From Geodermatophilus dictyosporus (GTDB lineage Bacteria > Actinomycetota > Actinomycetes > Mycobacteriales > Geodermatophilaceae): DNA of 64,000 bases. Where the stretch lies: assembly GCF_900115505.1 (NCBI RefSeq), contig NZ_FOWQ01000006.1, positions 1-64,000 on the forward strand, read 5' to 3'. Shown here in pieces: positions 42,915-54,421 of the stretch. The notes under the pieces are model-generated. The model had not been told where the DNA came from. It searched no databases and saw only the letters and a list, made by a program, of their open reading frames with translations. A program made the translations under genes and the position numbers. The first letter of the stretch is position 1, and every line of letters starts with the position of its first letter.

Positions 42915-44672
42915 GTGACGATCGCGCCTGCACCGATCGTGAGCCGGCCGAGCCCGGCTCGCGAGGTCCAGCGGGGTGCGCGGCTCTCGAACCTGCTGCG
43001 GACCACGGACCACAAGACCATCGGCCTGATGTACATGGCCACCTCTTTCATGTGGTTCATCGTGGCCGGTTTCATGGCCATGCTGATCCGCGGTGAGCTG
43101 GGCCAGCCGGGCCTGCAGTTCCTGTCGCCCGAGCAGTACAACCAGCTGGTCACGATGCACGGCACGGTCATGCTGCTGATGTTCGCGACGCCGCTGTTCT
43201 TCGCGTTCTCGAACCTGATCATGCCGCTGCAGATCGGTGCGCCCGACGTGGCGTTCCCGCGGCTGAACGCCTTCTCCTACTGGCTGTTCCTCTTCGGCAG
43301 CCTCATGCTGATCGGCGGGTTCTTCACGCCGGGCGGCGCGGCCGACTTCGGCTGGTACGCCTACGCGCCGCTGTCCAACGTGGTGCACAGCCCCGGCATG
43401 GGCGCCAACCTGTGGTTCGCGGGGCTCGCCGTCAGCGGTCTGGGCACGATCCTCGGCGCGGTCAACTTCATCACCACGGTCGCCTGCCTGCGGGCGCCGG
43501 GCATGACCATGTTCCGGATGCCGATCTTCACCTGGAACACCCTGGTCACCAGCCTGCTGGTGCTCTTCGCGTTCCCGATCCTCACCGCGGCGCTGCTCGC
43601 GATGCTGGCCGACCGCAACCTCGGCGCCCTCGTCTTCTCCGACGAGAACGGCGGCCCGATGCTGTGGCAGCACCTGTTCTGGTTCTTCGGTCACCCCGAG
43701 GTCTACATCATCGCGCTGCCGTTCTTCGGCATCATCACCGAGGTCATCCCGGTGTTCTCGCGCAAGCCGCTGTTCGGCTACAAGGGCATGGTCGCCGCCA
43801 CCCTGCTCATCGCGGGTCTGTCCCTCGCGGTGTGGGCGCACCACATGTTCGCGACCGGCGCCATCCTGCTGCCGTTCTTCTCGTTCATGACCTACCTGAT
43901 CGCCGTGCCGACCGGCATCAAGTTCTTCAACTGGATCGGCACCATGTGGCGCGGCCAGCTCACCTTCGAGACGCCGATGCTCTTCGCGATCGGCTTCCTG
44001 GTGACCTTCCTCCTGGGCGGCCTCACCGGCGTCCTGCTCGGCAGCCCGCCGCTGGACTGGCACGTCAACGACAGCTACTTCGTCGTCGCCCACTTCCACT
44101 ACGTCGTCTTCGGCACCGTCGTGTTCGCCGCCTACGCCGGCATCTACTTCTGGTTCCCGAAGATGGCCGGCCGGATGATGGACGAGCGGCTGGGCAAGCT
44201 GCACTTCTGGCTGACGTTCCTCGGCTTCCACGCGACGTTCCTGGTCCAGCACTGGCTGGGCACCCAGGGCATGCCGCGCCGCTACGTCGACTACCTGCCC
44301 ACCGACAACTTCACGACGCTGCACGTGATCTCCACGATCGGGTCGTTCGTCCTCGGCGCCTCGACCATCCCGTTCCTCTACAACGTGGCCAAGTCGTGGA
44401 AGTACGGCCGGCTCGCGCTGCGCGACGACCCGTGGGGCCACGGGAACTCGCTGGAGTGGGCGACGTCGTCCCCGCCGCCGCGGCACAACTTCACCGAGAT
44501 CCCGCGGATCCGGTCGGAGCGCCCCGCCTTCGAGGCGCACTACCCGCACCTCATCGAGCGGCTCCAGCGCGAGGCGCACGTCGGCAAGCGGCACGAGCCC
44601 TACGCCGGTGTCAGCGAGCTGGCCGGCGACTCCGGTCCCCGTCAGGGTCCCAACGACCCCGACCCGTTCTAA
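42915..44672 (+). CDS. ctaD: Cytochrome c oxidase subunit I
   Basis: This 585-residue protein is the haem-copper oxidase core subunit, with twelve helices. TMHGTVM (near 81) carries the low-spin haem ligand. FFGHPEVYI (near 258) has the copper-binding His crosslinked to Tyr. WAHHMFATG carries the other CuB His pair, and VAHFHYV (near 391) the remaining haem ligands. It reduces O2 to water and pumps protons, in complex with CtaC and CtaE, which are not in this window. The C-terminal tail is longer than in mitochondria, as usual for actinobacteria. Confidence 0.97.
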   Translation: MTIAPAPIVSRPSPAREVQRGARLSNLLRTTDHKTIGLMYMATSFMWFIVAGFMAMLIRGELGQPGLQFLSPEQYNQLVTMHGTVMLLMFATPLFFAFSNLIMPLQIGAPDVAFPRLNAFSYWLFLFGSLMLIGGFFTPGGAADFGWYAYAPLSNVVHSPGMGANLWFAGLAVSGLGTILGAVNFITTVACLRAPGMTMFRMPIFTWNTLVTSLLVLFAFPILTAALLAMLADRNLGALVFSDENGGPMLWQHLFWFFGHPEVYIIALPFFGIITEVIPVFSRKPLFGYKGMVAATLLIAGLSLAVWAHHMFATGAILLPFFSFMTYLIAVPTGIKFFNWIGTMWRGQLTFETPMLFAIGFLVTFLLGGLTGVLLGSPPLDWHVNDSYFVVAHFHYVVFGTVVFAAYAGIYFWFPKMAGRMMDERLGKLHFWLTFLGFHATFLVQHWLGTQGMPRRYVDYLPTDNFTTLHVISTIGSFVLGASTIPFLYNVAKSWKYGRLALRDDPWGHGNSLEWATSSPPPRHNFTEIPRIRSERPAFEAHYPHLIERLQREAHVGKRHEPYAGVSELAGDSGPRQGPNDPDPF

Positions 44673-44752
44673 AACGAAGGACCCCCTCGCACCCCGACCC
44701 TCGCTCCGCTCGGGCCGGGAGCCTGCGAGGGGCCGGTTCCAGGACGTCACCT
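44673..44752. repeat. Nested-hairpin repeat behind ctaD
   Basis: The outer stem CCCCTCGCA (44683-44691) pairs with TGCGAGGGG (44724-44732) around ACCCTCGCTCCGCTCGGGCC. The tail CGGTTCCAGGACGTCACC resembles those of the copies at 37405 and 38466. It starts right after the stop codon of ctaD. Confidence 0.85.
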
Positions 44753-44859
44753 GCGACGCCCCGTCGGCTCCGGCCGGCGGGGCGTCGCGGTGTCCGGGGC
44801 CGACCGGACGCCCTGCACCGCCCGGCGGCCGGTACCGGGCGGTGCGGCACGATGGCGCC

Positions 44860-46131
44860 GTGTCGCTCGACCCCGCACCCCGCACCCCGCCGGCGACCGC
44901 CGCACCCGGCCCTCGCGCGCTGCTGACGGTCACCGGGGCGGACCGGCCCGGGGTCACCGCCCGGCTGTTCGCCGCGCTCGCCGAGGGTGCCGACGGGGTC
45001 CCGCCGGTCGAGGTGCTCGACGTCGAGCAGGTCGTCGTGCACGGGCAGCTGGTCCTCGGCGTGGTCCTGGGCAGCGCGCCGGTCGAGGGGCCGGTCGGCG
45101 CAGCAGCCGAGGAGGCCGCCTTCCTCGAGGGGCTCGGCCGCCTCGCTGCCGGGGTCGGCGCGGCCACCGGCGTCCGGGTGGAGGTCGAGTCGGCGTCCGG
45201 CGGCGGTCCCGACACCGCCCGCGCGGGGCGCCCGCACCACGTGACCCTGCTCGGCCGGCCGGTGCCGCCCGGCGCGGTCGCCGGTGCGGCCACCGCGATC
45301 GCCGGCGTGGGCGGCAACATCGACGCCATCCGCCGGCTCTCGGACTACCCGGTCACCAGCTTCGAGCTCACCGTCTCCGGCGCCGAGGCCACCGCACTGC
45401 GCACTGCGCTCGGCGCCGTCGCCGCGAGCACCGGCGCCGACATCGCCGTCGAGCAGGTGGGCCTGACCCGGCGCAGCAAGCGGCTCATCGTGCTCGACGT
45501 CGACTCCACGCTGGTCCGCGGCGAGGTCATCGACGAGCTCGCCGCCCGCGCCGGTCGCGCCGCCGAGGTCGCCCGCATCACCGCCGCGGCGATGAACGGC
45601 GAGCTGGACTTCGCCGAGTCGCTGCGCGCCCGCGTGGGCGCGCTGGCCGGACTGCCGGTGGAGGTGCTCGACGAGGTCCGCGAGCACCTCGAGCTCACCC
45701 CCGGCGCCCGCACGCTCATCCGGACCCTGCAGCGACTGGGCTTCCGCTGCGGCATCGTCAGCGGCGGCTTCACCCAGATCACCGACCCGCTGGCCGCCTC
45801 CCTGGGCCTGGACTTCGCCGCGGCCAACACCCTCGAGGTGGCCGGCGGGGAGCTCACCGGCGGGCTGGTCGGCGAGATCGTCGACCGCGCCGGCAAGGCC
45901 CGGGCCCTGGCCCGCTTCGCCGCCGAGCACGGCATCCCGCTGGACCAGACGGTGGCCGTCGGGGACGGCGCCAACGACCTCGACATGCTCAACGCCGCGG
46001 GTCTGGGCATCGCCTTCAACGCCAAGCCGGTGGTGCGCGAGCAGGCGCACACCGCGCTGAACCAGCCCTACCTGGACGCCGTCCTGCAGGTCCTCGGCTT
46101 CACGAGGGACGAGGTCCTCGACGCGATGTGA
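44860..46131 (+). CDS. serB: Phosphoserine phosphatase (SerB, ACT-domain form)
   Basis: This 423-residue protein has an N-terminal ACT-like region (about 20-95), a second ACT-like segment (about 125-200) and a C-terminal HAD phosphatase domain. The latter has VLDVDSTLVRGE (nucleophile Asp near 213), IVSGGFTQI (motif II), and AVGDGANDLDML (motif IV). It dephosphorylates phosphoserine to serine, the final step of serine synthesis, and feeds the cysteine pathway encoded further on. Mycobacterial SerB2 has the same domain set. The start is GTG with CACGAT six bases ahead; the upstream extension has no coding character. Confidence 0.95.
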   Translation: MSLDPAPRTPPATAAPGPRALLTVTGADRPGVTARLFAALAEGADGVPPVEVLDVEQVVVHGQLVLGVVLGSAPVEGPVGAAAEEAAFLEGLGRLAAGVGAATGVRVEVESASGGGPDTARAGRPHHVTLLGRPVPPGAVAGAATAIAGVGGNIDAIRRLSDYPVTSFELTVSGAEATALRTALGAVAASTGADIAVEQVGLTRRSKRLIVLDVDSTLVRGEVIDELAARAGRAAEVARITAAAMNGELDFAESLRARVGALAGLPVEVLDEVREHLELTPGARTLIRTLQRLGFRCGIVSGGFTQITDPLAASLGLDFAAANTLEVAGGELTGGLVGEIVDRAGKARALARFAAEHGIPLDQTVAVGDGANDLDMLNAAGLGIAFNAKPVVREQAHTALNQPYLDAVLQVLGFTRDEVLDAM

Positions 46132-46260
46132 CCGGTCGGCCTACCGGCCTCCACCGCGATCACGCGCCGTGCCCCTGGTGCACGGAGCCCTGCCACGGCG
46201 TCCCGAGCGGGAGCCTCCGGCCCCGCGCTCGGTCCGTCGTCCTTCGCGGGGCGGCTCACC

Positions 46261-46827
46261 TCAGGTCCGGTGGACCGAGCCCTCCAGCTCCACCCCGGCG
46301 GTGCGCAGTTGGTCGAGCGCGGCCTCGGTCGAGGCCTCGGAGACGCCCGCGGTGAGGTGCAGCAGCACCCGCGTGGCGAACCCCGCGGCGACGGCGTCGA
46401 GGGCGGTGGCCCGCACGCAGTGGTCGGTGGCGATGCCGACGACGTCGACGGCGTCCACGCCCTGCCCGCGCAGCCAGTCGGCCAGCGGCGTCCCGCCGGC
46501 CTGCCCCTCGAAGCCGGAGTAGGCCGCCGCGTACTCGCCCTTGTCGAACACCGCCTCGATCGGGTCGCGGTCCAGCGCCGGGTGCAGCTCCTCGCCGCCG
46601 GTGCCGACGACGCAGTGCGCCGGCCAGGTCTCCAGGAAGTCCGGCCGCTCGGCGAAGTGGCCGCCGGGGTCGACGTGGTGGTCCCGGGTGGCGACGACGT
46701 GCGCGTACCCGGCCGACCGCACGTGCTCGCTGATCGCCCCGGCCACGGCCGCCCCGCCGGCCACCGCCAGGCTGCCGCCCTCGCAGAAGTCGTTCTGCAC
46801 GTCGACCACCACCAGCGCGCGGGTCAT
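46261..46827 (-). CDS. pncA: Nicotinamidase
   Basis: This 188-residue enzyme has the catalytic Asp in VVVDVQNDF (near 8), Lys in FDKGEY (near 96) and Cys in GIATDHCVRAT (near 138), the full Asp-Lys-Cys triad. TRDHHVDPGGHF (near 49) supplies the metal ligands. It converts nicotinamide to nicotinate, which the following phosphoribosyltransferase uses. It would also activate pyrazinamide-like prodrugs. The start is ATG 46827 with GGAGGAG upstream. It lies just downstream of pncB on the same strand. Confidence 0.95.
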   Translation of the reverse strand: MTRALVVVDVQNDFCEGGSLAVAGGAAVAGAISEHVRSAGYAHVVATRDHHVDPGGHFAERPDFLETWPAHCVVGTGGEELHPALDRDPIEAVFDKGEYAAAYSGFEGQAGGTPLADWLRGQGVDAVDVVGIATDHCVRATALDAVAAGFATRVLLHLTAGVSEASTEAALDQLRTAGVELEGSVHRT

Positions 46828-46847
46828 CGCGGCTCCTCCGTCCGGGC

Positions 46848-48131
46848 TCAGGCCGTCACCGTCTCCAGCACCGGTTCCCCGCGGGAGAGCGCCCATGCCT
46901 CGGCCGGCAGTGCCTCCCGCACGCGGCGGTGGTGGGCGGCCGCCGCGGCCAGCGCCTCGGGCGGCGACGCCGGGGCCACGACCTCCCCGGCGCGCACCAG
47001 GTCGAGGACCAGCGGGCGGTCGCCCTCCCGCGGCTCCACCGGTCCGCTGCTCACCACCTCCGCGGTCGCCGTGCCGTCGGAGTCGTGCCGGCGCAGGGCG
47101 GTCTTGCGGCCGCCGACGGAGTTCTTGCCCTCCGACCGCTTGGCCACCGGCACCCCGTCGCGCTCGACGAGCTTGTAGACCATGCCGGCCGTCGGGGCGC
47201 CCGAGCCGGTCACCAGCGAGGTGCCGACGCCGTAGCCGTCGACCGGGGCGGCCATCAGCCCGGAGATGGCGAACTCGTCGAGGTCGCTGGTCACGATGAC
47301 CCGCGTCGAGGTGGCGCCGAGCTCGTCGAGCTGCCGGCGGGCCGCGGTGGCCAGCGTCGGGAGGTCGCCGGAGTCCAGCCGGATCGCGCCGAGCTGCGGG
47401 CCGGCCACCTCGACGGCGTTGCGGATCCCCTGGACGACGTCGTAGGTGTCGACCAGCAGCGTGGTGCCCACCCCGAGGGCGTCGACCTGCGCGGCGAAGG
47501 CGGCCTTCTCGTCGTCGTGCAGCAGCGTGAAGGCGTGCGCGCTGGTGCCCGTCGTCGGCACGCCGTAGCGCCGCCCGGCCTCCAGGTTGGAGGTGGACAC
47601 GAAGCCGACCAGGTGCGCGGCCCGCGCGGCGGCGACGGCGGCCTGCTCGTGGGTGCGGCGCGAGCCCATCTCGATGCACGGCCGCTCGCAGGCCGCGGCC
47701 ACCATGCGCGCGGCGGCCGAGGCGATCGCGCTGTCGTGGTTGAGCACCGAGAGCACCAGCGTCTCCAGCAGCACGCCCTCGGCGAAGGGCGCCCGCACGG
47801 TGAGCACGGGGGAGCCGGGGAAGAACAGCTCCCCCTCGGCGTAGCCGCACACGTCCCCGCCGAAGCGGAAGTCGGCCAGCCAGTCGAGCAGCCGGGCGTC
47901 GTCGAGGCCCTGGTCGCGCAGCGCGGCCAGCTCGTCGTCGCCGAACCGGAAGTGCGGCAGCGCCTCGAGCAGCCGCCCGGTGCCGGCGACCACGCCGTAG
48001 CGGCGGCCGTGCGGCAGGCGCCGCGCGAACACCTCGAAGACGCAGTCGCGGTCGGCGGTGCCGTCGGCGAGGGCGGCGGCGACCATGGTCAGCTCGTACC
48101 GGTCGGTGAGGAGGGCGGGACCCGTCGGCAT
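46848..48131 (-). CDS. pncB: Nicotinate phosphoribosyltransferase
   Basis: This 427-residue enzyme has the type II family motifs [12 protein letters not shown] (N-terminus), GSRRTHE (near 156), [21 protein letters not shown] (near 175), AIRLDSGDL (near 245) and GVGTSLVTG. It joins nicotinate and PRPP to nicotinate mononucleotide in NAD salvage. The start is ATG 48131, with TAGGCT eight bases upstream as a possible -10. It is divergent from clpS, as pncB1 is in mycobacteria. Confidence 0.95.
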   Translation of the reverse strand: MPTGPALLTDRYELTMVAAALADGTADRDCVFEVFARRLPHGRRYGVVAGTGRLLEALPHFRFGDDELAALRDQGLDDARLLDWLADFRFGGDVCGYAEGELFFPGSPVLTVRAPFAEGVLLETLVLSVLNHDSAIASAAARMVAAACERPCIEMGSRRTHEQAAVAAARAAHLVGFVSTSNLEAGRRYGVPTTGTSAHAFTLLHDDEKAAFAAQVDALGVGTTLLVDTYDVVQGIRNAVEVAGPQLGAIRLDSGDLPTLATAARRQLDELGATSTRVIVTSDLDEFAISGLMAAPVDGYGVGTSLVTGSGAPTAGMVYKLVERDGVPVAKRSEGKNSVGGRKTALRRHDSDGTATAEVVSSGPVEPREGDRPLVLDLVRAGEVVAPASPPEALAAAAAHHRRVREALPAEAWALSRGEPVLETVTA

Positions 48132-48192
48132 GGGACCGGAGCCTAGGTCGGCCGCGGCGGGCGGACCCGGTGAGCCCGGGGAGGCGTCGTCC

Positions 48193-48198
48193 TATGGT
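48193..48198 (+). promoter_or_regulatory. clpS: -10 element TATGGT for a leaderless clpS transcript
   Basis: TATGGT is followed by six bases and ATG at 48205. It faces the TAGGCT hexamer of pncB on the other strand (48140-48145), giving a compact divergent promoter region. Confidence 0.5.
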
Positions 48199-48204
48199 GG
48201 TCGG

Positions 48205-48501
48205 ATGGCCGGACCGCTCGCGCCGACACGGACGCCCGAGACCACGGTCGAGGAGACCGCCGACCTCGACCGGCCCTGGGTCACGATCGTCTGGAACGAC
48301 CCGGTGAACCTGATGACCTACGTGACCCACGTGCTGCGGGAGCTGTTCGGCTACGACGAGCCGACGGCGACCACGCTGATGCTGCAGGTGCACGAGGAGG
48401 GGAGGGCCGTGGTCAGCTCCGGCCCGCGGGAGCGGATGGAGCACGACACCAGCCGGCTGCACGCCTACGGCCTGTGGGCCACCTACCAGCAGGACGCATG
48501 A
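48205..48501 (+). CDS. clpS: ATP-dependent Clp protease adaptor ClpS
   Basis: This 98-residue protein has the ClpS core: [19 protein letters not shown] (N-degron pocket with Asn-Asp), [20 protein letters not shown], and [15 protein letters not shown] at the end. It brings proteins with N-degrons to ClpAP/ClpCP. Its stop overlaps the start of the DUF2017 gene by the ATGA junction. The order matches mycobacteria. Confidence 0.96.
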   Translation: MAGPLAPTRTPETTVEETADLDRPWVTIVWNDPVNLMTYVTHVLRELFGYDEPTATTLMLQVHEEGRAVVSSGPRERMEHDTSRLHAYGLWATYQQDA

Positions 48502-48995
48502 GGCCCTTCCGCCGCAAGCGGGACGACGTCGTCGCCCGCCTCGAACCGGCCGAGGCCGGCGTCCTCGGGCTGCTCCTCGACCAGCTCGAGCAGCTGCTCA
48601 CCGCCGACGCCGACGACGTCGACGGCGACCCGGTCATGGCGCGGCTGCTGCCGGCCGGGCACCGCACCGACCCGGAGATCGCCGCCGACTACCGCGACCT
48701 GACCGAGTCGGCGCTGCGCGCGGGCAAGACCGACGACCTGGCCGCCGTCCGGGCCTCCCTGCCCGCCGGGGGTGGCGAGGTGCGCCTGGACCCCGACCAG
48801 GCCGGGGCCTGGCTGCGCACCACCAACGACCTGCGGCTGGCCCTGGGCGAGCGGATCGGCGTCACCGAGGAGACCGAGCCGCCCGAGGACCCCACCGGCG
48901 AGGAGGGCCAGCAGCTGGCCGTCTACTACTGGCTCACCGCGCTGCAGGGGTCGCTCGTCGACGCGGTCGCCGCCGGTCGCGCCGGCCGAAGGTGA
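48498..48995 (+). CDS. DUF2017 domain protein
   Basis: This 165-residue actinobacterial protein begins [10 protein letters not shown] and has long helices such as [19 protein letters not shown] and [18 protein letters not shown]2017 is found next to ClpS across actinobacteria, but its function is unknown. It overlaps the end of a minus-strand gene. The context suggests a role in regulated proteolysis. Confidence 0.9.
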   Translation: MRPFRRKRDDVVARLEPAEAGVLGLLLDQLEQLLTADADDVDGDPVMARLLPAGHRTDPEIAADYRDLTESALRAGKTDDLAAVRASLPAGGGEVRLDPDQAGAWLRTTNDLRLALGERIGVTEETEPPEDPTGEEGQQLAVYYWLTALQGSLVDAVAAGRAGRR

Positions 48996-49290
48996 GCAGG
49001 ACCAGCACCGCGAGCAGCAGGTCGAGGACGAAGAACACCGACACCAGGCTGGGCATCTCCAGGTCGCGGACCCACGCCCCGACGGCGCAGACGAGCACGA
49101 CCACCGACAGCATCAGCAGGAGCAGCCAGGTGAGCGCGCGCGAGGTCACCAGCAGCACGAGTGAGACGCGGTCGGCGGTGACGTCGCTGCTGTAGTGCCC
49201 GGCCCGCCGGGTCAGTCCGCCGGCGCCGAGCCACAGCGCGGGCAGGGCGAGCAGCGTCACGCCCACGACCATGACCAGCTCGAGCACCAC
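48934..49290 (-). CDS. Small three- to four-helix membrane protein
   Basis: This 118-residue protein has hydrophobic helices near residues 1-20 (LELVMVVGVTLLALPALWLG), 45-70 (LVLLVTSRALTWLLLLMLSV) and 80-100 ([19 protein letters not shown]) and a basic tail of Arg. No family is recognised. It overlaps the 3' end of the DUF2017 gene in convergent orientation by about 60 bases. In mycobacteria a hydrolase gene lies here instead. Confidence 0.65.
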   Translation of the reverse strand: MVLELVMVVGVTLLALPALWLGAGGLTRRAGHYSSDVTADRVSLVLLVTSRALTWLLLLMLSVVVLVCAVGAWVRDLEMPSLVSVFFVLDLLLAVLVLLTFGRRDRRRPRRRATPAAR

Positions 49291-49363
49291 GGGTCCGCAC
49301 CGTATCGGTGGACGGCGGGCCCCGGCCGGGCCACCGCCCGGGACCGGGGTCCGGGCCGCCGCC

Positions 49364-49369
49364 TAGACT
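49364..49369 (+). promoter_or_regulatory. mec: -10 element TAGACT for a leaderless mec transcript
   Basis: TAGACT is followed by seven bases and the GTG at 49377. It suggests that the cysteine cluster has its own promoter, independent of clpS. Confidence 0.5.
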
Positions 49370-49376
49370 GGACGTC

Positions 49377-49850
49377 GTGCTGCGCATCGACCGCGCGACC
49401 TACGACGCCATCGTGGCCCACGCCCGGGAGGACCACCCGGACGAGGCCTGTGGCGTCGTCGCCGGCCCCGAGGGCAGCGACCGGCCCGAGCGGTTCATCC
49501 CGATGCTCAACGCCGCGCGGTCACCCACGTTCTACGAGTTCGACTCGGCGGACCTGCTGCGGCTGTACCGGGACATGGACGACCGGGACGAGGAGGCGGT
49601 GGTCGTCTACCACTCGCACACCGCCACCGAGGCGTACCCCTCGCGGACCGACGTCAGCTACGCGTCCGAGCCGAACGCGCACTACGTGCTCGTCTCCACG
49701 CGCCACCACGGCGAGCGGACCGGGCTCGAGGGCGACGACGTCGAGTTCCGCAGCTTCCGGATCGTCGACGGCCAGGTGTCCGAGGAGGACGTCGAGGTCG
49801 TCGAGTCCTACCTGTTCGGCCACTCGCCGACCACCGTCGTCTACGACTGA
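49377..49850 (+). CDS. mec: JAMM/MPN metallopeptidase, Mec type
   Basis: This 157-residue JAB1/MPN protein has Glu in HPDEACGVVAG (near 25) and YHSHTATEAYPSRTD (near 79; HxH-x10-D), the full zinc site. In mycobacteria Mec removes cysteine from the C-terminus of the carrier CysO, freeing the amino acid; the same gene order (mec-cysO-cysM) lies here. A nested-hairpin repeat separates it from cysO. The start is GTG with a leaderless-type -10. Confidence 0.93.
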   Translation: MLRIDRATYDAIVAHAREDHPDEACGVVAGPEGSDRPERFIPMLNAARSPTFYEFDSADLLRLYRDMDDRDEEAVVVYHSHTATEAYPSRTDVSYASEPNAHYVLVSTRHHGERTGLEGDDVEFRSFRIVDGQVSEEDVEVVESYLFGHSPTTVVYD

Positions 49851-52012
<2,162 letters not shown>

Positions 52013-52038
52013 GCCCGGCCGCTAGCCTGGCGCCCGCC

Positions 52039-52083
52039 ATGGGGAGCGAGCGCGGGGACGGCCGGCAGGGGTGCGCGGCGTGA
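52039..52083 (+). CDS. Possible 14-residue leader ORF before the MBL gene
   Basis: ATG at 52039 opens a frame of 14 codons ending in TGA at 52081, which overlaps the GTG at 52080 of the following gene (GTGA). TAGCCT lies about 10 bases ahead and could be its promoter -10. Such a mini-ORF would couple translation of the MBL gene. It is small enough to be chance. Confidence 0.25.
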   Translation: MGSERGDGRQGCAA

Positions 52084-52817
52084 GGCTGACCGTCGTCGGG
52101 TGCTCGGGCAGCGGGCCGGGGCCGACGTCCGCCGCCTCCTGCTACCTGGTCGAGCACGACGGCTTCCGCGTGCTGCTGGACCTGGGCAACGGGGCGTTCG
52201 GGCCGCTGCAGGCGCTGGCCGACCCCGACACCGTCGACGCGGTCTACCTCTCCCACCTGCACGCCGACCACTGCCTCGACGTCGCCCCGCTGGTGGTCTG
52301 GCACCGCTACTCCGGCCGCGCGTCGGGCCGCCGGTTGCCGCTGATCGCCCCGGCCGGTGCCGACCGGCGGCTGGCCCGCGCCTACGACGCCGACGGCGCC
52401 CCGCTCACCGACGTCTTCGACTTCGCCGTCACCCCGGTCTCGGCGGTGCTGGGGCCCTTCCAGGTGCAGACCGCCCGCACCGCGCACCCGGTCGAGTGCC
52501 ACGCCATCCGGCTGACGGCGCACGGCAGCTCGCTGGTCTACACGGGTGACACCGGGCCCAGCCAGGCCGTCGTCGACCTGGCGTGGGGCGCCGACGTGCT
52601 GCTGGCCGAGGCCGCCCACCCCGAGCGCGACGACCTGCCGCCGGACCTGCACCTCACCGGCCGCCAGGCGGGCGAGGCCGCCGCGGCCGCCCGGGTGCGG
52701 CGGCTGCTGGTCACCCACGTGCCGGCCTGGGTCGACCCGGCCGCCCAGCTGGCCGGGGCGCGGGCGGTGTTCCCGGCGGCCGAGCTGGTCCGCCCGGGCG
52801 CCACCTACCAGATCTGA
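52080..52817 (+). CDS. Metallo-beta-lactamase-fold phosphodiesterase-like protein
   Basis: This 245-residue protein has the MBL zinc motif SHLHADHC (HxHxDH, near 60), ARTAHPVECHAIRL, VYTGDTGPS (Asp bridging metal) and LLVTHVPAWVDP. It resembles Rv1339-type MBL proteins, described as cyclic-nucleotide phosphodiesterases in mycobacteria, and lies between cysM and rph as they do. The start is GTG 52080, the second of two in-frame GTGs nine bases apart. The substrate cannot be shown from the sequence alone. Confidence 0.88.
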   Translation: MRLTVVGCSGSGPGPTSAASCYLVEHDGFRVLLDLGNGAFGPLQALADPDTVDAVYLSHLHADHCLDVAPLVVWHRYSGRASGRRLPLIAPAGADRRLARAYDADGAPLTDVFDFAVTPVSAVLGPFQVQTARTAHPVECHAIRLTAHGSSLVYTGDTGPSQAVVDLAWGADVLLAEAAHPERDDLPPDLHLTGRQAGEAAAAARVRRLLVTHVPAWVDPAAQLAGARAVFPAAELVRPGATYQI

Positions 52818-52869
52818 GGCCCGCGGCGCCGCCCTTGCCGCGCCCGCGGGGAGGCGGCACGGTGGGCCG

Positions 52870-53823
52870 GTGGTCGACGACGAACGGGACGGCGTCCGGC
52901 TGACCAGCCTCGACGCGCCGCTGGGCGACGGTCTCGGGGTGACCAAGGGCGACCTGGTCGACCACCTCGACGCGTTCGCGGACCGCCTGGTGCCGCAGCT
53001 GGCGGGCCGGCCGCTGTCGGTCAAGCGGGTGCGGCCGGGCCAGGAGCCGTTCATGCAGCGCAACGTCGCCAAGGGCGCGCCGGACTGGGTGCGGACCGTG
53101 CCCGTGTGGTCCTCCGGTGCGCACCGCGAGGTGCACCAGGTGCTCTGCGACGACCGCCGCACGCTGCTGTGGCTGGCCAACCAGCGGGCCGTGGAGTTCC
53201 ACGTCCCGTTCTTCCGCGCGGGTGCGGAGACCGCGCCGACCGGCATCGTGCTCGACCTCGACCCGCCCGAGGGCGCGGACTTCGACGTCGTCGTGCGGGC
53301 CGCGGAGCTGGTGCGGCGGGCGCTGGCCGACGCCGGGCTGGCCGGTGCGGTGAAGACCAGCGGGTCCAAGGGCGTGCACGTCGTCGTCCCGGTGCGCGGC
53401 GTCGGCCCCGAGGACGCCGCGGCCGCCACCCGGGCGCTGGCCGCCCGCGCGGCCGCGCTCGACCCCGACCTGGCCACGACGGCCTACATCCGCGAGGACC
53501 GGCACGGCCGGGTGTTCCTCGACTCCACCCGCTCGGGCTCCTCGACGATCGTCGCCGCCTACAGCCCCCGCATCCGCCCCGGACTGCCGGTGTCGGCGCC
53601 GGTCGCGTGGGCGGACCTGCCCGGGCTGCGGCCCGGCGACGTCACCGTGGCCACGGCACCCGGGCGGCTGGGGGACGGCGACCCGTGGACGGCGCTGCTG
53701 CCGGACCCGCAGGAGCTGCCCGCCGACCTGGTCGCCCAGGGGCACACGATCCCGGTCGCGCGGGTGGCCGCGATGCACGAGGGCAAGCGGCGGGCGCGGG
53801 CCAGGCGGGCCGCCGAGGGCTGA
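52870..53823 (+). CDS. LigD-type primase/polymerase domain protein (NHEJ)
   Basis: This 317-residue protein is an AEP polymerase domain like the LigD N- or PolDom: KRVRPGQEPFMQRNVAKGAP (near 55), IVLDLDPPEGADFDVV (catalytic acidic pair, near 120), KTSGSKGVHVVVPV (near 160) and FLDSTRSGSSTIVAAYSPRI (near 215). No ligase or nuclease domain is attached, so it is a stand-alone NHEJ polymerase that would act with Ku and a ligase encoded elsewhere. The start is GTG with CACGGT six bases ahead. Confidence 0.92.
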   Translation: MVDDERDGVRLTSLDAPLGDGLGVTKGDLVDHLDAFADRLVPQLAGRPLSVKRVRPGQEPFMQRNVAKGAPDWVRTVPVWSSGAHREVHQVLCDDRRTLLWLANQRAVEFHVPFFRAGAETAPTGIVLDLDPPEGADFDVVVRAAELVRRALADAGLAGAVKTSGSKGVHVVVPVRGVGPEDAAAATRALAARAAALDPDLATTAYIREDRHGRVFLDSTRSGSSTIVAAYSPRIRPGLPVSAPVAWADLPGLRPGDVTVATAPGRLGDGDPWTALLPDPQELPADLVAQGHTIPVARVAAMHEGKRRARARRAAEG

Positions 53824-53924
53824 GCACCGACGATCCGCCCTCCGCCGTCCACAGGAGGTGCGCCCGTCCACCACCGGTCGTGCGCGGGCGCGTCCTGTCG
53901 GTGCCGGCCCGCAGGCTCCCGGCC

Positions 53925-54404
53925 ATGAGCACGGACCCGCACACCACCGCCTGGCTCGACCAGGAGGACGCCCACCTCGCCGCCGTCATCCGCCGCGCCC
54001 GCTTCGCCGTGCAGTACGTCGGCCCGGGGGAGGGCCCGGGCGAGCCGGCCTTCGGCTACACGATCGGCCTGTTCGGCCTCGGCCACCCCGAGCTCGTCGT
54101 GGTCGGCCGGGGCGCCTCGGCCACGCACATGCTGCTCGACGCGGCGGCCGGGCAGGTCCTCGCCGGCCGGTCGCTGGTGCCCGGTGAGCTGGTCGAGGCC
54201 GCCGGTGAGGCGCTCCTCGTCGAGGAGTGCCCCAACCCCGGGGACGTCCTGCTCGGCGCCAACCGCTGGTACCAGCGGCCGGCCGAGTACTCCGTGCCGG
54301 CCCAGCAGCTGGCGTGGGCCTCCCCGCCCGGCTGCTGGCCGTGGGACGCCGGCTGGGACGGCGGCGCGCACGGGCAGCCGCGGCCGGGCACCTGGACGGC
54401 GTGA
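53925..54404 (+). CDS. DUF4262 domain protein
   Basis: This 159-residue protein has the family pattern FAVQYVGPGEGPGEPAFGYT (near 30), IGLFGLGHPELVVVGR and WASPPGCWPWDAGWDGG near the end. DUF4262 proteins are small and of unknown function, often in stress or phage-related contexts. The start is ATG 53925. It sits alone between the ligase-domain gene and gnd, with no visible operon partner. Confidence 0.85.
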   Translation: MSTDPHTTAWLDQEDAHLAAVIRRARFAVQYVGPGEGPGEPAFGYTIGLFGLGHPELVVVGRGASATHMLLDAAAGQVLAGRSLVPGELVEAAGEALLVEECPNPGDVLLGANRWYQRPAEYSVPAQQLAWASPPGCWPWDAGWDGGAHGQPRPGTWTA

Positions 54405-54421
54405 GGACCGGCCGCGGGCGC

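Noticed and set aside
42819-45329. 836-codon minus-strand open frame
   Set aside because: Antisense to ctaD and serB; no domain and low-complexity composition.
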